In this document: positions 1-9,274 of the stretch, piece by piece | Layout of the letters: the number at the start of each line of letters is the position of its first letter | How positions within the stretch are numbered: position 1 is the first letter of the stretch | DNA from: Lutibacter sp. A64 | Lineage (GTDB): Bacteria; Bacteroidota; Bacteroidia; Flavobacteriales; Flavobacteriaceae | Reading direction: 5' to 3' | Length of the DNA stretch: 64,000 bases | Assembly: GCF_022429565.1 (NCBI RefSeq) | Contig: NZ_CP092487.1 | Span: forward strand, 1,558,501-1,622,500 | Notes under the pieces: model-generated | Seen by the model: only the letters and a program-made list of their open reading frames with translations | Databases searched by the model: none | What the model was told of the DNA's origin: nothing | Position numbers and translations under genes: made by a program

Positions 1-1
1 A

Positions 2-172
2 GGTAATATCATTCATACTCAATCTAATAAAAAAGTTGTTATTCAAGGTTTAAATGACTTTATTGTAGTTGAAAAAAAAAATGTAATTTTAATTTGCCCT
101 AAAGATAAAGAACAAGAAATTAAAGAAATAAGTGCTGAAGTTAAATCTAAATTTGGAGACAAATTTGTATAA
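2..172 (+). CDS. Mannose-1-phosphate guanylyltransferase, C-terminal end (partial)
   Basis: The window opens inside this gene; 56 codons and the TAA stop are visible, read from base 2. The residues include GLNDFIVV, followed by a short polar turn and ILICPK, then a charged helix. This matches the end of the left-handed beta-helix-like tail of ManC-type GDP-mannose pyrophosphorylases, in which a 'GL.D.IVV...LLIC.K' segment precedes the C-terminus. Such enzymes make GDP-mannose from mannose-1-phosphate and GTP in the cytoplasm. The catalytic domain lies outside the window, so the assignment rests on the tail only; another nucleotidyltransferase with the same tail is possible. The next gene starts 10 bases downstream on the same strand, so the two are probably co-transcribed. 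Confidence 0.65.
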   Translation, partial: GNIIHTQSNKKVVIQGLNDFIVVEKKNVILICPKDKEQEIKEISAEVKSKFGDKFV

Positions 173-182
173 GCTATAAAAT

Positions 183-1613
183 ATGGAAACTGAAAATACC
201 AATCAACAAAATAGCAATACCAGTTCAAACACACCACCTGAAAACGATTTTAAAGGTATTTGGACTAGTATTGTACAATTTCTACATAGTATTTTAGATA
301 TTAGAAATGATACCGATAAAAAAGGTACTATTGAAGATATTAAAGAAAATATTTCAATGAAAGGTCACAATGCTTGGGTATTGGTTTTTTCAATTTTAAT
401 TGCCTCTATCGGACTAAATGTAAGTTCTTCAGCTGTGGTAATTGGAGCGATGCTTATATCTCCTTTAATGGGACCAATTTTAGGTATTGGCTTATCTATT
501 GGCATAAATGATATCGACACTCTAAGACGTTCTTTAATAAATTTAGGCGTAATGGTTGGGCTAAGTTTAGCTACTTCTACTATGTTTTTTATTTTTCCAA
601 TTTTTCAAAGTGAAACACCAGAAATATTGGCTCGTACTGCTCCAGATGTAAGAGATGTTTTTATTGCAATTTCGGGTGGTTTAGCATTAATAATTGCTTT
701 AAGCAGACGAAGCAAACAAACCAACACTATTGCAGGTGTTGCTATTGCAACAGCCTTAATGCCTCCTTTATGTACTGCTGGTTACGGGCTGGCAACTTGG
801 AATTTAAGCTACTTTGGTGGCGCAATGTTTTTATTTGCTATAAACACTATTTTTATTGCATTAGCCACTTTTGTAATTGTTAAATTTTTGGGCTTTCCAA
901 TGCTTAAATACATTAATTCTGCAAAAAGAAAACGTATTGCAACTACCGCTTCAACTGTTGCACTTATAGTATTTTCTGGAAGTATATACTTGTTTTTTAA
1001 CTTATTTCAAGAAAATCAATTTAAACAAGCTGTAGAACATTTAATAGACGATATTAAAGGAAACGGCATAAGTATTATTGATGAAAAAGATGAAAATATA
1101 GATTATAAAAATAAAAAAGTTAAAATATTTGTTTACGGAAATAAGCTATCTGATACAGAAATTGAAAGATGGAACGAAAAATTAATCGAATATGGTTTAG
1201 ATGGTACCGAGCTTGATTTTCAACAAGGAGAAGACGATTCAGATATTAGACATGAAGTAAAAAACCTAACTGATTTATATGTCCAAAATCAAAAAATAAT
1301 TTCATCTAGAGATGAAACAGTAAGAGAAAAAGAAGAAAAAATTAAGCTACTAACAACTCAAATATCTAAATACCAATCTGCTGAAATACCTTTTATCCAA
1401 ATAAGTAAAGAAGCACAAATAAATTATGCTGGATTAGAACATTTAAGCTATGCTAAATTAATACACACCAACTTTAATTCTGTTGACACTATTACGGTAT
1501 TTAACGCTCGATGGAACGACTCTATAAGAAATATACCTGCCAAACAAATGGTATTAAAAAAATGGCTTAAAACACGTTTAAATTTAGATACTTTACAATT
1601 AAACAATAATTAA
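183..1613 (+). CDS. DUF389 family membrane protein
   Basis: The 476-residue protein has a polar N-terminus (1-60), then about six hydrophobic segments between residues 63 and 285. The diagnostic DUF389 block lies at residues 77-99 and contains VIGAMLISPLMGPI; a second block contains ALMPPLC. The C-terminal 190 residues are soluble and charged, with a probable short coiled coil near 378-405. Proteins of this family (TIGR00341/TIGR00271 type) have no firmly established function. The gene follows the guanylyltransferase by 10 bases. Its stop codon overlaps that of the convergent receptor gene by 4 bases (TTAA). The ATG at 183 is the only start compatible with the upstream stop at 172. Confidence 0.85.
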   Translation: METENTNQQNSNTSSNTPPENDFKGIWTSIVQFLHSILDIRNDTDKKGTIEDIKENISMKGHNAWVLVFSILIASIGLNVSSSAVVIGAMLISPLMGPILGIGLSIGINDIDTLRRSLINLGVMVGLSLATSTMFFIFPIFQSETPEILARTAPDVRDVFIAISGGLALIIALSRRSKQTNTIAGVAIATALMPPLCTAGYGLATWNLSYFGGAMFLFAINTIFIALATFVIVKFLGFPMLKYINSAKRKRIATTASTVALIVFSGSIYLFFNLFQENQFKQAVEHLIDDIKGNGISIIDEKDENIDYKNKKVKIFVYGNKLSDTEIERWNEKLIEYGLDGTELDFQQGEDDSDIRHEVKNLTDLYVQNQKIISSRDETVREKEEKIKLLTTQISKYQSAEIPFIQISKEAQINYAGLEHLSYAKLIHTNFNSVDTITVFNARWNDSIRNIPAKQMVLKKWLKTRLNLDTLQLNNN

Positions 1614-4018
1614 AAATCTAAAATAACACCAAAACTTGGCAATGTATTTCCTGAAGAGTTAGAAATTTCTTCAAGGTTATACTTTGTCTCATCTGTTGTA
1701 TTTATGCTGTTATTTCCATTAGCATCTTGAATAGGAATTAAATACGCTTGTGAAGTAAACTCGCTTCCATATATATTTTGAATATCTATATAAAAATTAA
1801 GCGAAAGTTTTTCCCAATACCACGTTTTATCTACGCGAAGGTCTAATTGATGAAACGTATCAAAACGTTCCGAATTTAATTTACTATAATCTAAAATACC
1901 ACTATTTGAAACATTATAATTTTCAATTATTGCAGACGCGTCATAATCGTAAGGTGTATAAGGCTGTCCACCTACAAGCTTAAACTTACCTCCTATTTCC
2001 CAATTTTTCTTCAACTTTTTACCTCCTGTAATTGATAATAAATGACGGTTGTCCCAAGATGAAGGAATATAGCTACCTGCATTATCTTTAAATTCACTTT
2101 TAACAAACGTGTAAGAGAAAATACCATACAAACCATTGTATGATTTTTTTTGAGCTAATAATTCAACTCCGTAAGCTCTTCCTTTAGAATTAGAAATTAC
2201 TTCTTCATTACCAATAACACCAAAATCTGACCCTAAATTTGCCAAACTAATTTGATCTCTTACAGAAAATGGATAGTTTTTATAAGCCTTATAAAACCCC
2301 TCTAAAGTTATTTTTGAAGTGGAATTTGGCTTCATTTCTAAACCAGAAACATAATGCGTAGCCTCAATAAATTTTAACCCATTATTTTTATTTACCAATG
2401 CATTTAATTCATCTCTATACCCTAAAATTGTATATGCAGGCAACTGTTTATAAATACCTGTTGAGGCATTTAAACTAAGCTTATCACTTAATTTATATGA
2501 CAATGACATTCTAGGTGAAAATTGATTTAACGGATTTTTCATTTCATCATTATAATCTACTCCATCCATCCTAAATCCTATAGAAATCCCCAAATTAGCG
2601 TTTAAATAATTTTTTGAAATTTGTCCAAATACAGCATACTTCAACATAGATAATTTTGAAGAAAAATTAATTTCTTGAACACCTTCTGAAATTGCCAACT
2701 GTTGAAAAGTACTATTGGTATACGTTGCATCTTCTAAACCAATACCTACATTTAATTTATAATTATTCTTTAATGTTGAAGTGATTTCAAAACGCAATTT
2801 ATTTTCAATTTCTTTTGAAGTATAATCAAGCAACAAATCATCTGGATTGTTAGAATTATTAAAATATTTTTTAGCATTATTATTCCATACATTTCTACTT
2901 AACACAACTTCTTTTGTAGTATTTTCTCCAAAATATTTATAAACAGCCCCAACAGTATAATTCCATTGTTCTTGAATAGGAATATTACTTAAAGAATACC
3001 TGTTTCGTTTTAAAGTTTCCTCGTCAGTTATATTATCATTTACACTTTCATTTAACTTAAATTGATCTATTGCCCCTAAGCCTATTAAAGAAATCTCACT
3101 GCTTACTGTTAATTGGTGTTTTACTTTAAATTGAAAATCGTTATACGTTGGTAAAAAAGGCAATTTTATCAACTTAAATAAAAACTGCAAATAAGATTGA
3201 CGCGCAGAGACCATAAAAGTAGTTTTAGAGCCCAATGGACCATCTAACGTAATTCCTGCATCAGACGTTCCTAAAGTAAGCCTAGTGTTTAATTTTTCGG
3301 GGTTTCCATCTTTCTGGGTAAAAGAAATAACAGAACTTAAAGCATTGCCTTGATTAGCAGAAAAAGCACTTGTATAAAAGTCTACTTTTCTAATTAAATC
3401 TGCATTTATAATACCAACCGGACCACCAGAAGAACCTTGTGTTTGAAAGTGATTTATTACCGGTACTTCTACCCCATCTAAATAAAATTTATTTTCTGAA
3501 GGTGCTCCACCTCTAATAATAATATCGTTTCTAAAACTGGGGTTTGATGCAACACCTGGTAAAGATTGTAATACTTTTAAAACATCTCTATTTCCTCCAG
3601 GATTTTTTTCAATTTCGGAAATTCCTAAAGTTTGAACAGACAGTGGACTTTCAACAGATTTTTCAAACAACTGACTTTGTATTACAACTTCATCTAATTG
3701 TTCGTTAGTTTGGGATAACTCTATTAATATATAAGGCGTTTTATCTATGGTTACCAAATAATCATCAGATAACAGAGATTTATAACCTAAAAATGAAACC
3801 GAAACTTTAACATAGCCCAACGGTACATTTGAAATTATAAAATTTCCTTCTTCATCGGTACTTTTACCAATTGTTGTTCCTTCAACTATAACATTAACAA
3901 AAGGAAGCGTTTCTCTTGTTTGCGCATCTACAACCTTCCCTTTAATAGTTCCACTATTTTGAGAAAATGCCACTAACACGTTTAATAAAAGAAGCAGTGC
4001 AAAACTATTTTTTTTCAT
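1610..4018 (-). CDS. TonB-dependent receptor with carboxypeptidase-like N-terminal domain
   Basis: This is an outer-membrane receptor of about 802 residues. A signal peptide (MKKNSFALLLLL...AFSQ) is followed by a carboxypeptidase-regulatory-like beta-sandwich (about residues 20-105, with TIKGKVVDA), a TonB-box/plug region beginning near LDEVVIQ, and a beta-barrel ending in VILDF. The plug motif DIIIRGGAPSENKFYLDGVEVP is typical of the class that includes FecA/CirA-like receptors in Bacteroidota. The substrate cannot be told. It stands alone, without a SusD partner, so it is not a SusC-type importer. An in-frame ATG seven codons upstream exists at 4039, but the ATG at 4018 gives a clean signal peptide starting MKKN, and a Bacteroidota -7 element lies just upstream of it. 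Confidence 0.85.
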   Translation of the reverse strand: MKKNSFALLLLLNVLVAFSQNSGTIKGKVVDAQTRETLPFVNVIVEGTTIGKSTDEEGNFIISNVPLGYVKVSVSFLGYKSLLSDDYLVTIDKTPYILIELSQTNEQLDEVVIQSQLFEKSVESPLSVQTLGISEIEKNPGGNRDVLKVLQSLPGVASNPSFRNDIIIRGGAPSENKFYLDGVEVPVINHFQTQGSSGGPVGIINADLIRKVDFYTSAFSANQGNALSSVISFTQKDGNPEKLNTRLTLGTSDAGITLDGPLGSKTTFMVSARQSYLQFLFKLIKLPFLPTYNDFQFKVKHQLTVSSEISLIGLGAIDQFKLNESVNDNITDEETLKRNRYSLSNIPIQEQWNYTVGAVYKYFGENTTKEVVLSRNVWNNNAKKYFNNSNNPDDLLLDYTSKEIENKLRFEITSTLKNNYKLNVGIGLEDATYTNSTFQQLAISEGVQEINFSSKLSMLKYAVFGQISKNYLNANLGISIGFRMDGVDYNDEMKNPLNQFSPRMSLSYKLSDKLSLNASTGIYKQLPAYTILGYRDELNALVNKNNGLKFIEATHYVSGLEMKPNSTSKITLEGFYKAYKNYPFSVRDQISLANLGSDFGVIGNEEVISNSKGRAYGVELLAQKKSYNGLYGIFSYTFVKSEFKDNAGSYIPSSWDNRHLLSITGGKKLKKNWEIGGKFKLVGGQPYTPYDYDASAIIENYNVSNSGILDYSKLNSERFDTFHQLDLRVDKTWYWEKLSLNFYIDIQNIYGSEFTSQAYLIPIQDANGNNSINTTDETKYNLEEISNSSGNTLPSFGVILDF

Positions 4019-4036
4019 TAGGAAGATCAATTTATA

Positions 4037-4044
4037 CAAATATA
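4037..4044 (-). promoter_or_regulatory. Candidate -7 promoter element of the TonB-dependent receptor
   Basis: On the minus strand the sequence reads TATATTTG, an exact match to the Bacteroidota -7 consensus TAnnTTTG, 18 bases before the chosen ATG at 4018. No well-spaced TTTG at -33 was found, so the call is tentative. Use of this promoter would give a very short leader and would exclude the alternative upstream start at 4039. Confidence 0.35.
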
Positions 4045-4097
4045 CAACTTTTGTTTAATAAAATACTTAAAAAGTTAAACGTATTTATATTAGACAC

Positions 4098-4130
4098 AAA
4101 AAAACCTCAAATTAAATAATTTGAGGCTTT
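4098..4130 (-). terminator. Rho-independent terminator after tRNA-Tyr
   Basis: An 8-bp perfect stem (CCTCAAAT / ATTTGAGG, 4105-4112 with 4119-4126) with a 6-base loop is followed on the minus strand by seven T residues (4104-4098). It begins 3 bases after the tRNA-Tyr 3' end and should end the Lys-Tyr tRNA transcript. It also separates it from the receptor gene. Confidence 0.8.
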
Positions 4131-4132
4131 TG

Positions 4133-4213
<81 letters not shown>

Positions 4214-4252
4214 AATATTGACCAAAACTTTTATAAAACTAAAAGTTGTTTG

Positions 4253-4325
4253 TGACCTGGCTGGGGCTCGAACCCAGGACCACCTCCTTAAAAGGGAGGT
4301 GCTCTACCAACTGAGCTACCAGGTC
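4253..4325 (-). tRNA. tRNA-Lys (anticodon TTT)
   Basis: The minus strand gives a 73-nt cloverleaf. The acceptor arms are GACCTGG and CCAGGTC with discriminator A. The D-arm is GCTCAGTTGGTAGAGC. The anticodon stem is CCTCC/GGAGG with loop CTTTTAA (anticodon TTT), and the T-arm contains GGTTCGAGCCC. CCA is not encoded. It is the promoter-proximal member of a two-tRNA unit. Confidence 0.95.
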
Positions 4326-4348
4326 GCTTTATTTGTTTTTAGCGGGTG

Positions 4349-4379
4349 CAAATATAAGAGTATATTTTAAAAAAACAAA
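4349..4379 (-). promoter_or_regulatory. Promoter of the tRNA-Lys/tRNA-Tyr unit
   Basis: On the minus strand, TTTG (4379-4376), a 19-base spacer and TATATTTG (4356-4349) match both boxes of the Bacteroidota housekeeping promoter (TTTG / TAnnTTTG) with the usual spacing. It sits 24 bases upstream of the tRNA-Lys 5' end, where a stable-RNA promoter is expected. Confidence 0.75.
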
Positions 4380-4387
4380 CAACTTTT

Positions 4388-5155
4388 TTATTTTGTTTCA
4401 TTTAAATATACTTCTCTTACTTTTTTAAATAAATTTGAAGAATAAACAAATTTTACAATCGCCTCATTTTCAGTTTTAAATATTTCTTTATTACTTCCTT
4501 CCCATGCTTTTACTCCATCTTTTAAAAAAACAATTTTTTCTCCAATTTCCATCACCGAATTCATATCATGAGAGTTTATTACGGTAATAATTTGATATTC
4601 TTTGGTAATTTCTTGAATTAAATTATCTATTAAAGTTGCCGTATTTGGATCTAATCCAGAATTTGGTTCATCGCAAAATAAATATTTAGGTTTCATAACA
4701 ATTGCTCTTGCAATAGCAACTCTTTTTTGCATTCCTCCAGATATTTCGGCAGGGAATTTTTTATTTGCATTTACTAAATTTACCCTATCTAATACAAAGT
4801 TTACACGTTTTAACATCTCTGCATTACTATCGTTTGTAAACATTTTTAAAGGGAACATTATGTTTTCTTCTACGGTTAAAGAGTCGTACAAAGCACCACC
4901 TTGAAAAACCATTCCAATTTCTTGTCGTAATTGCCTTCTCTCTTTAATATCCAGTGCTGTTTGATTTCTTCCATCGAAACAAATTCCGCCTTTTTCTGGA
5001 ACATGTAGTCCTAATAAACATTTTAAAAAAACTGTTTTTCCGGAACCACTCTGACCAATAATCATACTGGTTTCTCCTTTTTCAAAAGTTGTTGTTATAC
5101 CTTTTAAAACTGGAGTTCCACTAAATTCTTTATATAAATCTGTAACTTCAATCAT
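4388..5155 (-). CDS. mlaF: ABC transporter ATP-binding protein, MlaF type
   Basis: The 255-residue ATPase has Walker A GQSGSGKT (34-41), a Q-loop at VFQGG (about 83-87), signature ISGGMQKR (138-145) and Walker B with catalytic Glu, YLFCDEP (158-164). The ISGGM signature and the 'ALYDSLTVEEN' segment are typical of MlaF/Mkl proteins, which power phospholipid transfer between the membranes with the permease MlaE and an MCE-domain protein. The mlaE gene ends one base before this ATG, so the two are certainly co-transcribed. No MCE (MlaD) gene is next to them; it must be encoded elsewhere. The gene name is by family, not proven orthology. Confidence 0.88.
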   Translation of the reverse strand: MIEVTDLYKEFSGTPVLKGITTTFEKGETSMIIGQSGSGKTVFLKCLLGLHVPEKGGICFDGRNQTALDIKERRQLRQEIGMVFQGGALYDSLTVEENIMFPLKMFTNDSNAEMLKRVNFVLDRVNLVNANKKFPAEISGGMQKRVAIARAIVMKPKYLFCDEPNSGLDPNTATLIDNLIQEITKEYQIITVINSHDMNSVMEIGEKIVFLKDGVKAWEGSNKEIFKTENEAIVKFVYSSNLFKKVREVYLNETK

Positions 5156-5896
5156 TTATCCTAATAACATTTGAGTTAAAAAGTAATTTAATAAAATAAT
5201 TACAACACTTGTCCAAACCACAGCTTGAGTACTAGCTCTACCAACCTCTAAAGATCCGCCTTTTACATAATATCCGTGGTATGCAGGTATCGTAGCAATT
5301 ACAAACGCAAAAACCAAAGTTTTTATAAGTGCATATTGTATAAAATAGGGATTGAAATCTAGTTGAATTCCATAAACATAATCTTCACTAAAAAATCTTC
5401 CTGTTAAAAGCCCTGCAACATATCCACCATAAATACCTAAAAACATGGCCAATACAATTAAAATTGGATAAAAGAATAAGGTTGCAATAATTTTAGGTAA
5501 TATTAAGTAATTTAAAGAGTTAATACCCATTACTTCTAGAGCATCTATTTGCTCAGTTACTCGCATAGTTCCAATACTAGATGAGATATAAGATCCTACC
5601 TTACCGGCTAAAATAACACTCATAAAAGTTGGTGCAAATTCCAAAATCATAGATCTTTTAGTTGCAAACCCAATTAAATATTTTGGTATAAAAGGACTAT
5701 CTACATTTAATGCGGTTTGTATAGCAACAACACCTCCTACAAAAAAGGATATAAATATTATAATCCCTAAAGATTTTAAACCTAAATCTTCAATTTCACG
5801 AAACAATGTCTCTCTAAAAACCGACCATTTTTGTGGTTTTTTAAAAACTTGTTTCAGCATAATAAAATACTTTCCAATATGCTCTAAATAATTCAT
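5156..5896 (-). CDS. mlaE: MlaE family ABC transporter permease
   Basis: The 246-residue integral membrane protein of the DUF140/MlaE family has about five hydrophobic segments starting near residue 42. The conserved permease core includes LAGKVGS and IGTMRVTEQIDALEVMGI (about 96-125), where the family contacts the ATPase. It forms the inner-membrane channel of the Mla-type lipid transporter with the downstream MlaF, whose start codon abuts its stop. It is the first gene of a two-gene operon. The 114-bp gap upstream separates it from the divergent phosphatase gene. Confidence 0.88.
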   Translation of the reverse strand: MNYLEHIGKYFIMLKQVFKKPQKWSVFRETLFREIEDLGLKSLGIIIFISFFVGGVVAIQTALNVDSPFIPKYLIGFATKRSMILEFAPTFMSVILAGKVGSYISSSIGTMRVTEQIDALEVMGINSLNYLILPKIIATLFFYPILIVLAMFLGIYGGYVAGLLTGRFFSEDYVYGIQLDFNPYFIQYALIKTLVFAFVIATIPAYHGYYVKGGSLEVGRASTQAVVWTSVVIILLNYFLTQMLLG

Positions 5897-5984
5897 TAAA
5901 TTTTCTTTTTTGCTAAAATATTAAAATTATATCACCTTTAATCTTTTTGTAACATAAATTTAATCTTTCAAAATAAAAAATACC

Positions 5985-5992
5985 TAATTTTG
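5985..5992 (+). promoter_or_regulatory. Candidate -7 element of the alkaline phosphatase gene
   Basis: TAATTTTG matches TAnnTTTG 18 bases before the ATG at 6011. There is no properly spaced TTTG upstream, so only one box supports it. Phosphate control is plausible for the gene family but I saw no clear repeated regulator site here. Confidence 0.3.
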
Positions 5993-6010
5993 AAACGTAA
6001 AATATTTTAA

Positions 6011-7699
6011 ATGAAAAAACTACTTATACTCTCTTTAGTTAGCTTTACATTAATTCAATGTATTGCTATAAAAGCAGAATCGAACACAAGCTCAACTACC
6101 GAAATTACTACTAAAACACAACTAGAAATTTATGAGAAAAACCCTAAGTTAATTGTGGGAATTGTTGTAGATCAAATGCGTTATGATTATTTGGTTAAAT
6201 TTTATAATAAATATAGTGAAGGCGGCTTTAAACGTTTAATGAACAATGGCTACAATTTAAAAAATGTACATTATAATTATATTCCAACATATACCGCTGT
6301 TGGACATACTTCTATTTATACTGGAACCACACCGGTAAATCACGGAATTATTTCTAATAACTGGTACGATAAATATTTAAAAAAATCAATTTATTGTGTT
6401 GATGATGATAATTACCGAACTGTTGGGGCAATTTCTGGAGGAAATAAATCACCCCATAGAATGTTAACAACTACTATTACCGATCAATTAAAATTAGCAC
6501 AAAATATGAATGGAAAAACCATTGGAGTTGCTATAAAGGATCGATCTTCAATTTTACCTGCAGGACATACAGCCGACGCGGCTTATTGGTTTGAAGGCGG
6601 TAATGAAGGTAAATTTATGACAAGCACATTTTATATGGATAAAATCCCAAACTGGGTTACAAATTTCAACAACTCAGGCAAGGCTAATAGTTATTTAAAT
6701 GATACTTGGGATACCTATTACGATATAGATACATACACAGAAACATTACCAGACAATAATGAGTTTGAAGGAACTTTTAAAGGCAAAGAAACACCTACTT
6801 TTCCATACAATTTAAAAGAATTAAGAAAATTAAACGATAATTATAGCCTTATAAAAGCGATTCCTGCAGGTAACACAATAACTACAGATTTTGCTGAAGC
6901 TACTATTTTGGGTGAAAATTTAGGTAAAGGAGAATTTACAGACTTTTTAGCTATCAGTTATTCTAGTACAGATTATGTAGGTCATCAATTTGGAGTAAAC
7001 GCTAAAGAATTAGAAGATACTTATATTCGTTTAGATAAAGATTTAGAACGCTTTTTAAACTTTTTAGATACAGAAATAGGTAAAGATAATTACACCATCT
7101 TTTTAACCGCAGATCACGCAGCAGTGCAAGTACCTGCTTATTTAAATTCTTTAAAAATACCAGGAGGTTATTTTGAAACTACTAAATTTAAGAAGTTTGT
7201 AAATGAAATTACTTTAGAGTATTTTAATTCAGATGAGTTAGTTGAAAACATTTCTAATTACCAAGTTTTTTTAAACAAACAAAAATTAAAAGAATTAAAA
7301 CTAGATACTAAAATTGTATCTCAAAAAATTGCAGACGAAATTTTAAATTTTGACAATGTTTATAAAACTGTAACTGCACACACATTGCAAACAACTAGTT
7401 TTACTTCTGGAATTTTAAAAACATTACAAAACGGATACAATCAAAAATTTTCTGGAGATATTTTATACGTACCAAACCCTTCAACAATTCCTAATTATTC
7501 AAAAACAGGAACTACGCACGGTTCTGGTTATGCATACGACACACACGTGCCATTATTATTTTACGGTGCTAAAATTAGTAAAGGAAGCTCTAACAATTAT
7601 TATCCAATTGTAGATATTGCTCCAACCCTAGCTAGTCTTTTAAATATATCCGAACCAAACGGATCTACAGGAAACGTTATTCTTGAAGTTTTAAAATAA
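6011..7699 (+). CDS. PafA-type alkaline phosphatase (phosphomonoesterase)
   Basis: The 562-residue alkaline-phosphatase-superfamily enzyme has metal ligand Asp54 in VVDQMRYD and nucleophile Thr95 in TYTAVGH. The pair Lys176/Arg178 in IKDRSS corresponds to the Lys162/Arg164 pair that defines PafA of Elizabethkingia and Flavobacterium. Further metal ligands are in STDYVGH and TADHA. PafA enzymes release phosphate from a wide range of phosphomonoesters without being inhibited by phosphate. The N-terminus has a hydrophobic stretch ending LIQC (Cys17), so the protein may be a lipoprotein; Gln before Cys is unusual, and cleavage after KA near residue 22 is the alternative. The gene is monocistronic, with a terminator just behind it. 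Confidence 0.88.
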   Translation: MKKLLILSLVSFTLIQCIAIKAESNTSSTTEITTKTQLEIYEKNPKLIVGIVVDQMRYDYLVKFYNKYSEGGFKRLMNNGYNLKNVHYNYIPTYTAVGHTSIYTGTTPVNHGIISNNWYDKYLKKSIYCVDDDNYRTVGAISGGNKSPHRMLTTTITDQLKLAQNMNGKTIGVAIKDRSSILPAGHTADAAYWFEGGNEGKFMTSTFYMDKIPNWVTNFNNSGKANSYLNDTWDTYYDIDTYTETLPDNNEFEGTFKGKETPTFPYNLKELRKLNDNYSLIKAIPAGNTITTDFAEATILGENLGKGEFTDFLAISYSSTDYVGHQFGVNAKELEDTYIRLDKDLERFLNFLDTEIGKDNYTIFLTADHAAVQVPAYLNSLKIPGGYFETTKFKKFVNEITLEYFNSDELVENISNYQVFLNKQKLKELKLDTKIVSQKIADEILNFDNVYKTVTAHTLQTTSFTSGILKTLQNGYNQKFSGDILYVPNPSTIPNYSKTGTTHGSGYAYDTHVPLLFYGAKISKGSSNNYYPIVDIAPTLASLLNISEPNGSTGNVILEVLK

Positions 7700-7720
7700 C
7701 AACTTAAAAACAAATACATT

Positions 7721-7762
7721 AAAAAGCTGCTATGTTTTAAAAACACAGCAGCTTTTTTTTAT
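7721..7762. terminator. Bidirectional terminator between phosphatase and ketoacyl synthase
   Basis: An imperfect 12-bp stem around GCTGCTATGTTT/AAACACAGCAGC (one mismatch) has a short A-rich loop. It is flanked by A5 on the left and T8 on the right, so it can end transcripts from both convergent genes. Confidence 0.8.
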
Positions 7763-7784
7763 TAAAATATTTATAAGTTTAAAA

Positions 7785-8846
7785 TTAATACTTATAAACA
7801 ACAGCATTTATGCTCATTCCTGCCCCTACAGAAGCAAAAATTACAACATCGCCTTTATTAATTTCGTGGTTTTCAATTTCTCCATTTTTAACCATATCTA
7901 ACAATGTTGGAACGGTTGCTACAGAGCTATTTCCTAATTTATGAATACTCATTGGCATCACATCTTTAGGCACTTTTGTTTTATACAAACGGTAAAACCT
8001 TTTAATAATAGCTTCATCCATTTTTTCATTAGCTTGATGGATAAATACTTTTTTAACTTCAGATATATCTAAACCTGCTTTATCAAGGGCAGTTTTCATT
8101 GCTAAAGGAACATGATTTAAACCATATTCATAAATTTTTCTCCCTAACATTTTAATATACTGAACTCCGCTTGTATCTTCTTTATTAAAAGACTCACCAT
8201 AATGTAGATAATAACATTCATCTACCGTGTCTGTTTGAGCTGCATGACTTAAAATTCCTTGTTCTTCAGTTTCAACGGCTTCAATAACACAAGCCCCTGC
8301 ACCATCTGAAAAAATCATTGAATCTCTATCAAAAGGATCGATAACACGAGAAAGCGTTTCTGAACCAATTACCAAACATTTTTTTGCAATTCCAGATTTA
8401 ATATAAGCTTCAGCTTGTATAACACCTTGAATCCAACCTGGGCAACCAAAAAGAATATCATAAGCAACACATCCTGGGCTTTTAATACCCAATTTATTTT
8501 TTACTCTTGATGCTAAACTTGGTAAAACATCTCCTTGAATAGAGTTGGGTTTAACATCTCCAAAATTATGTGCTAAAATTATATAATCTAGTTCTTCTGG
8601 GTTAATTCCAGATTCTTCAATTGCTTGTTTTGAAGCTAAATACGCTAAATCTGATGAATCTTGGTCTTCAGCAGCGTACCGTCTTTCTTCTATGCCTGTT
8701 ATTGCGCAAAATTTTTCAATAATTTCTGCATTTTCATTCGCAAAAGGGCTTCCATCATCATTTAAAAATTTACTATTTAAAAAGTCAGAATTTTTTTTAA
8801 TTATATTTGGAATATAGCTTCCAGTTCCTGTTATTACTGATCTCAT
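7785..8846 (-). CDS. 3-oxoacyl-ACP synthase III family protein (FabH-like)
   Basis: The 353-residue thiolase-fold condensing enzyme has the KAS III triad: Cys135 in LFGCPG, His270 in FIHQAN and Asn306 in LGNSS. KAS III enzymes start fatty-acid synthesis by condensing an acyl-CoA with malonyl-ACP in the cytoplasm. This protein is longer than E. coli FabH (about 317 residues), with an extended N-terminal part. The CPGWIQG surround is that of the Bacteroidota 'ketoacyl-ACP synthase III' paralogues rather than housekeeping FabH. It may make special acyl chains or act in another condensation. It is the last gene of the porU-porV-cdd-hemoglobin run, 34 bases after the hemoglobin in the genome. Confidence 0.8.
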   Translation of the reverse strand: MRSVITGTGSYIPNIIKKNSDFLNSKFLNDDGSPFANENAEIIEKFCAITGIEERRYAAEDQDSSDLAYLASKQAIEESGINPEELDYIILAHNFGDVKPNSIQGDVLPSLASRVKNKLGIKSPGCVAYDILFGCPGWIQGVIQAEAYIKSGIAKKCLVIGSETLSRVIDPFDRDSMIFSDGAGACVIEAVETEEQGILSHAAQTDTVDECYYLHYGESFNKEDTSGVQYIKMLGRKIYEYGLNHVPLAMKTALDKAGLDISEVKKVFIHQANEKMDEAIIKRFYRLYKTKVPKDVMPMSIHKLGNSSVATVPTLLDMVKNGEIENHEINKGDVVIFASVGAGMSINAVVYKY

Positions 8847-8880
8847 TTTTTATAAAAAATTAGGAGTCAAATTTAGTAAT

Positions 8881-9267
8881 CTATTCGTTATTTAGTTCAG
8901 AAATTTTAATTTCCATTACGATGGCTATCGACTGTGCTCTGGACTTTGCAGCGTGTGCTATTTCACCCTGAAATAGGGCATCTACAGAAGCATTAAACAT
9001 TGACAACCAACTATTAAAGTGTTCTTTTTTAAAAGGTGTTTTTTGATGTATTTTTAGATGAGGAGCCATAGCATTTTTACGATACCCACCCGAGTAAAAC
9101 AATATATTATCCCAAAAATCAACTAATGTTTGTAAATGTATTTCTAAGTGTTCTGGATTTGTAAAATCAACAAAAAAATGACGCATTAAATCATCATTCA
9201 TTAATTTTTTATAAAAGGTCTTAACAAGTAAATAAATATCTTCTCTATTTTCAATATCTTTCTTCAT
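8881..9267 (-). CDS. Group III truncated hemoglobin
   Basis: The protein is 128 residues with the start chosen here. It has the compact 2-on-2 globin pattern: FYKKLMNDDLMRHFF (about 18-32), a distal region VDFWDNILFYSGGY with conserved aromatic residues, and His70/His74 before EHFNSWLSMF. One of these histidines is the probable heme-binding F8 His, as in group III (trHbP) proteins such as Campylobacter Ctb. These globins bind oxygen or nitric oxide; the precise role varies. An ATG 11 codons upstream (9300) would overlap cdd by 26 bases. The ATG at 9267 begins 7 bases after the cdd stop and gives the family's usual length, so I prefer it. Confidence 0.8.
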   Translation of the reverse strand: MKKDIENREDIYLLVKTFYKKLMNDDLMRHFFVDFTNPEHLEIHLQTLVDFWDNILFYSGGYRKNAMAPHLKIHQKTPFKKEHFNSWLSMFNASVDALFQGEIAHAAKSRAQSIAIVMEIKISELNNE

Positions 9268-9274
9268 AATATAT

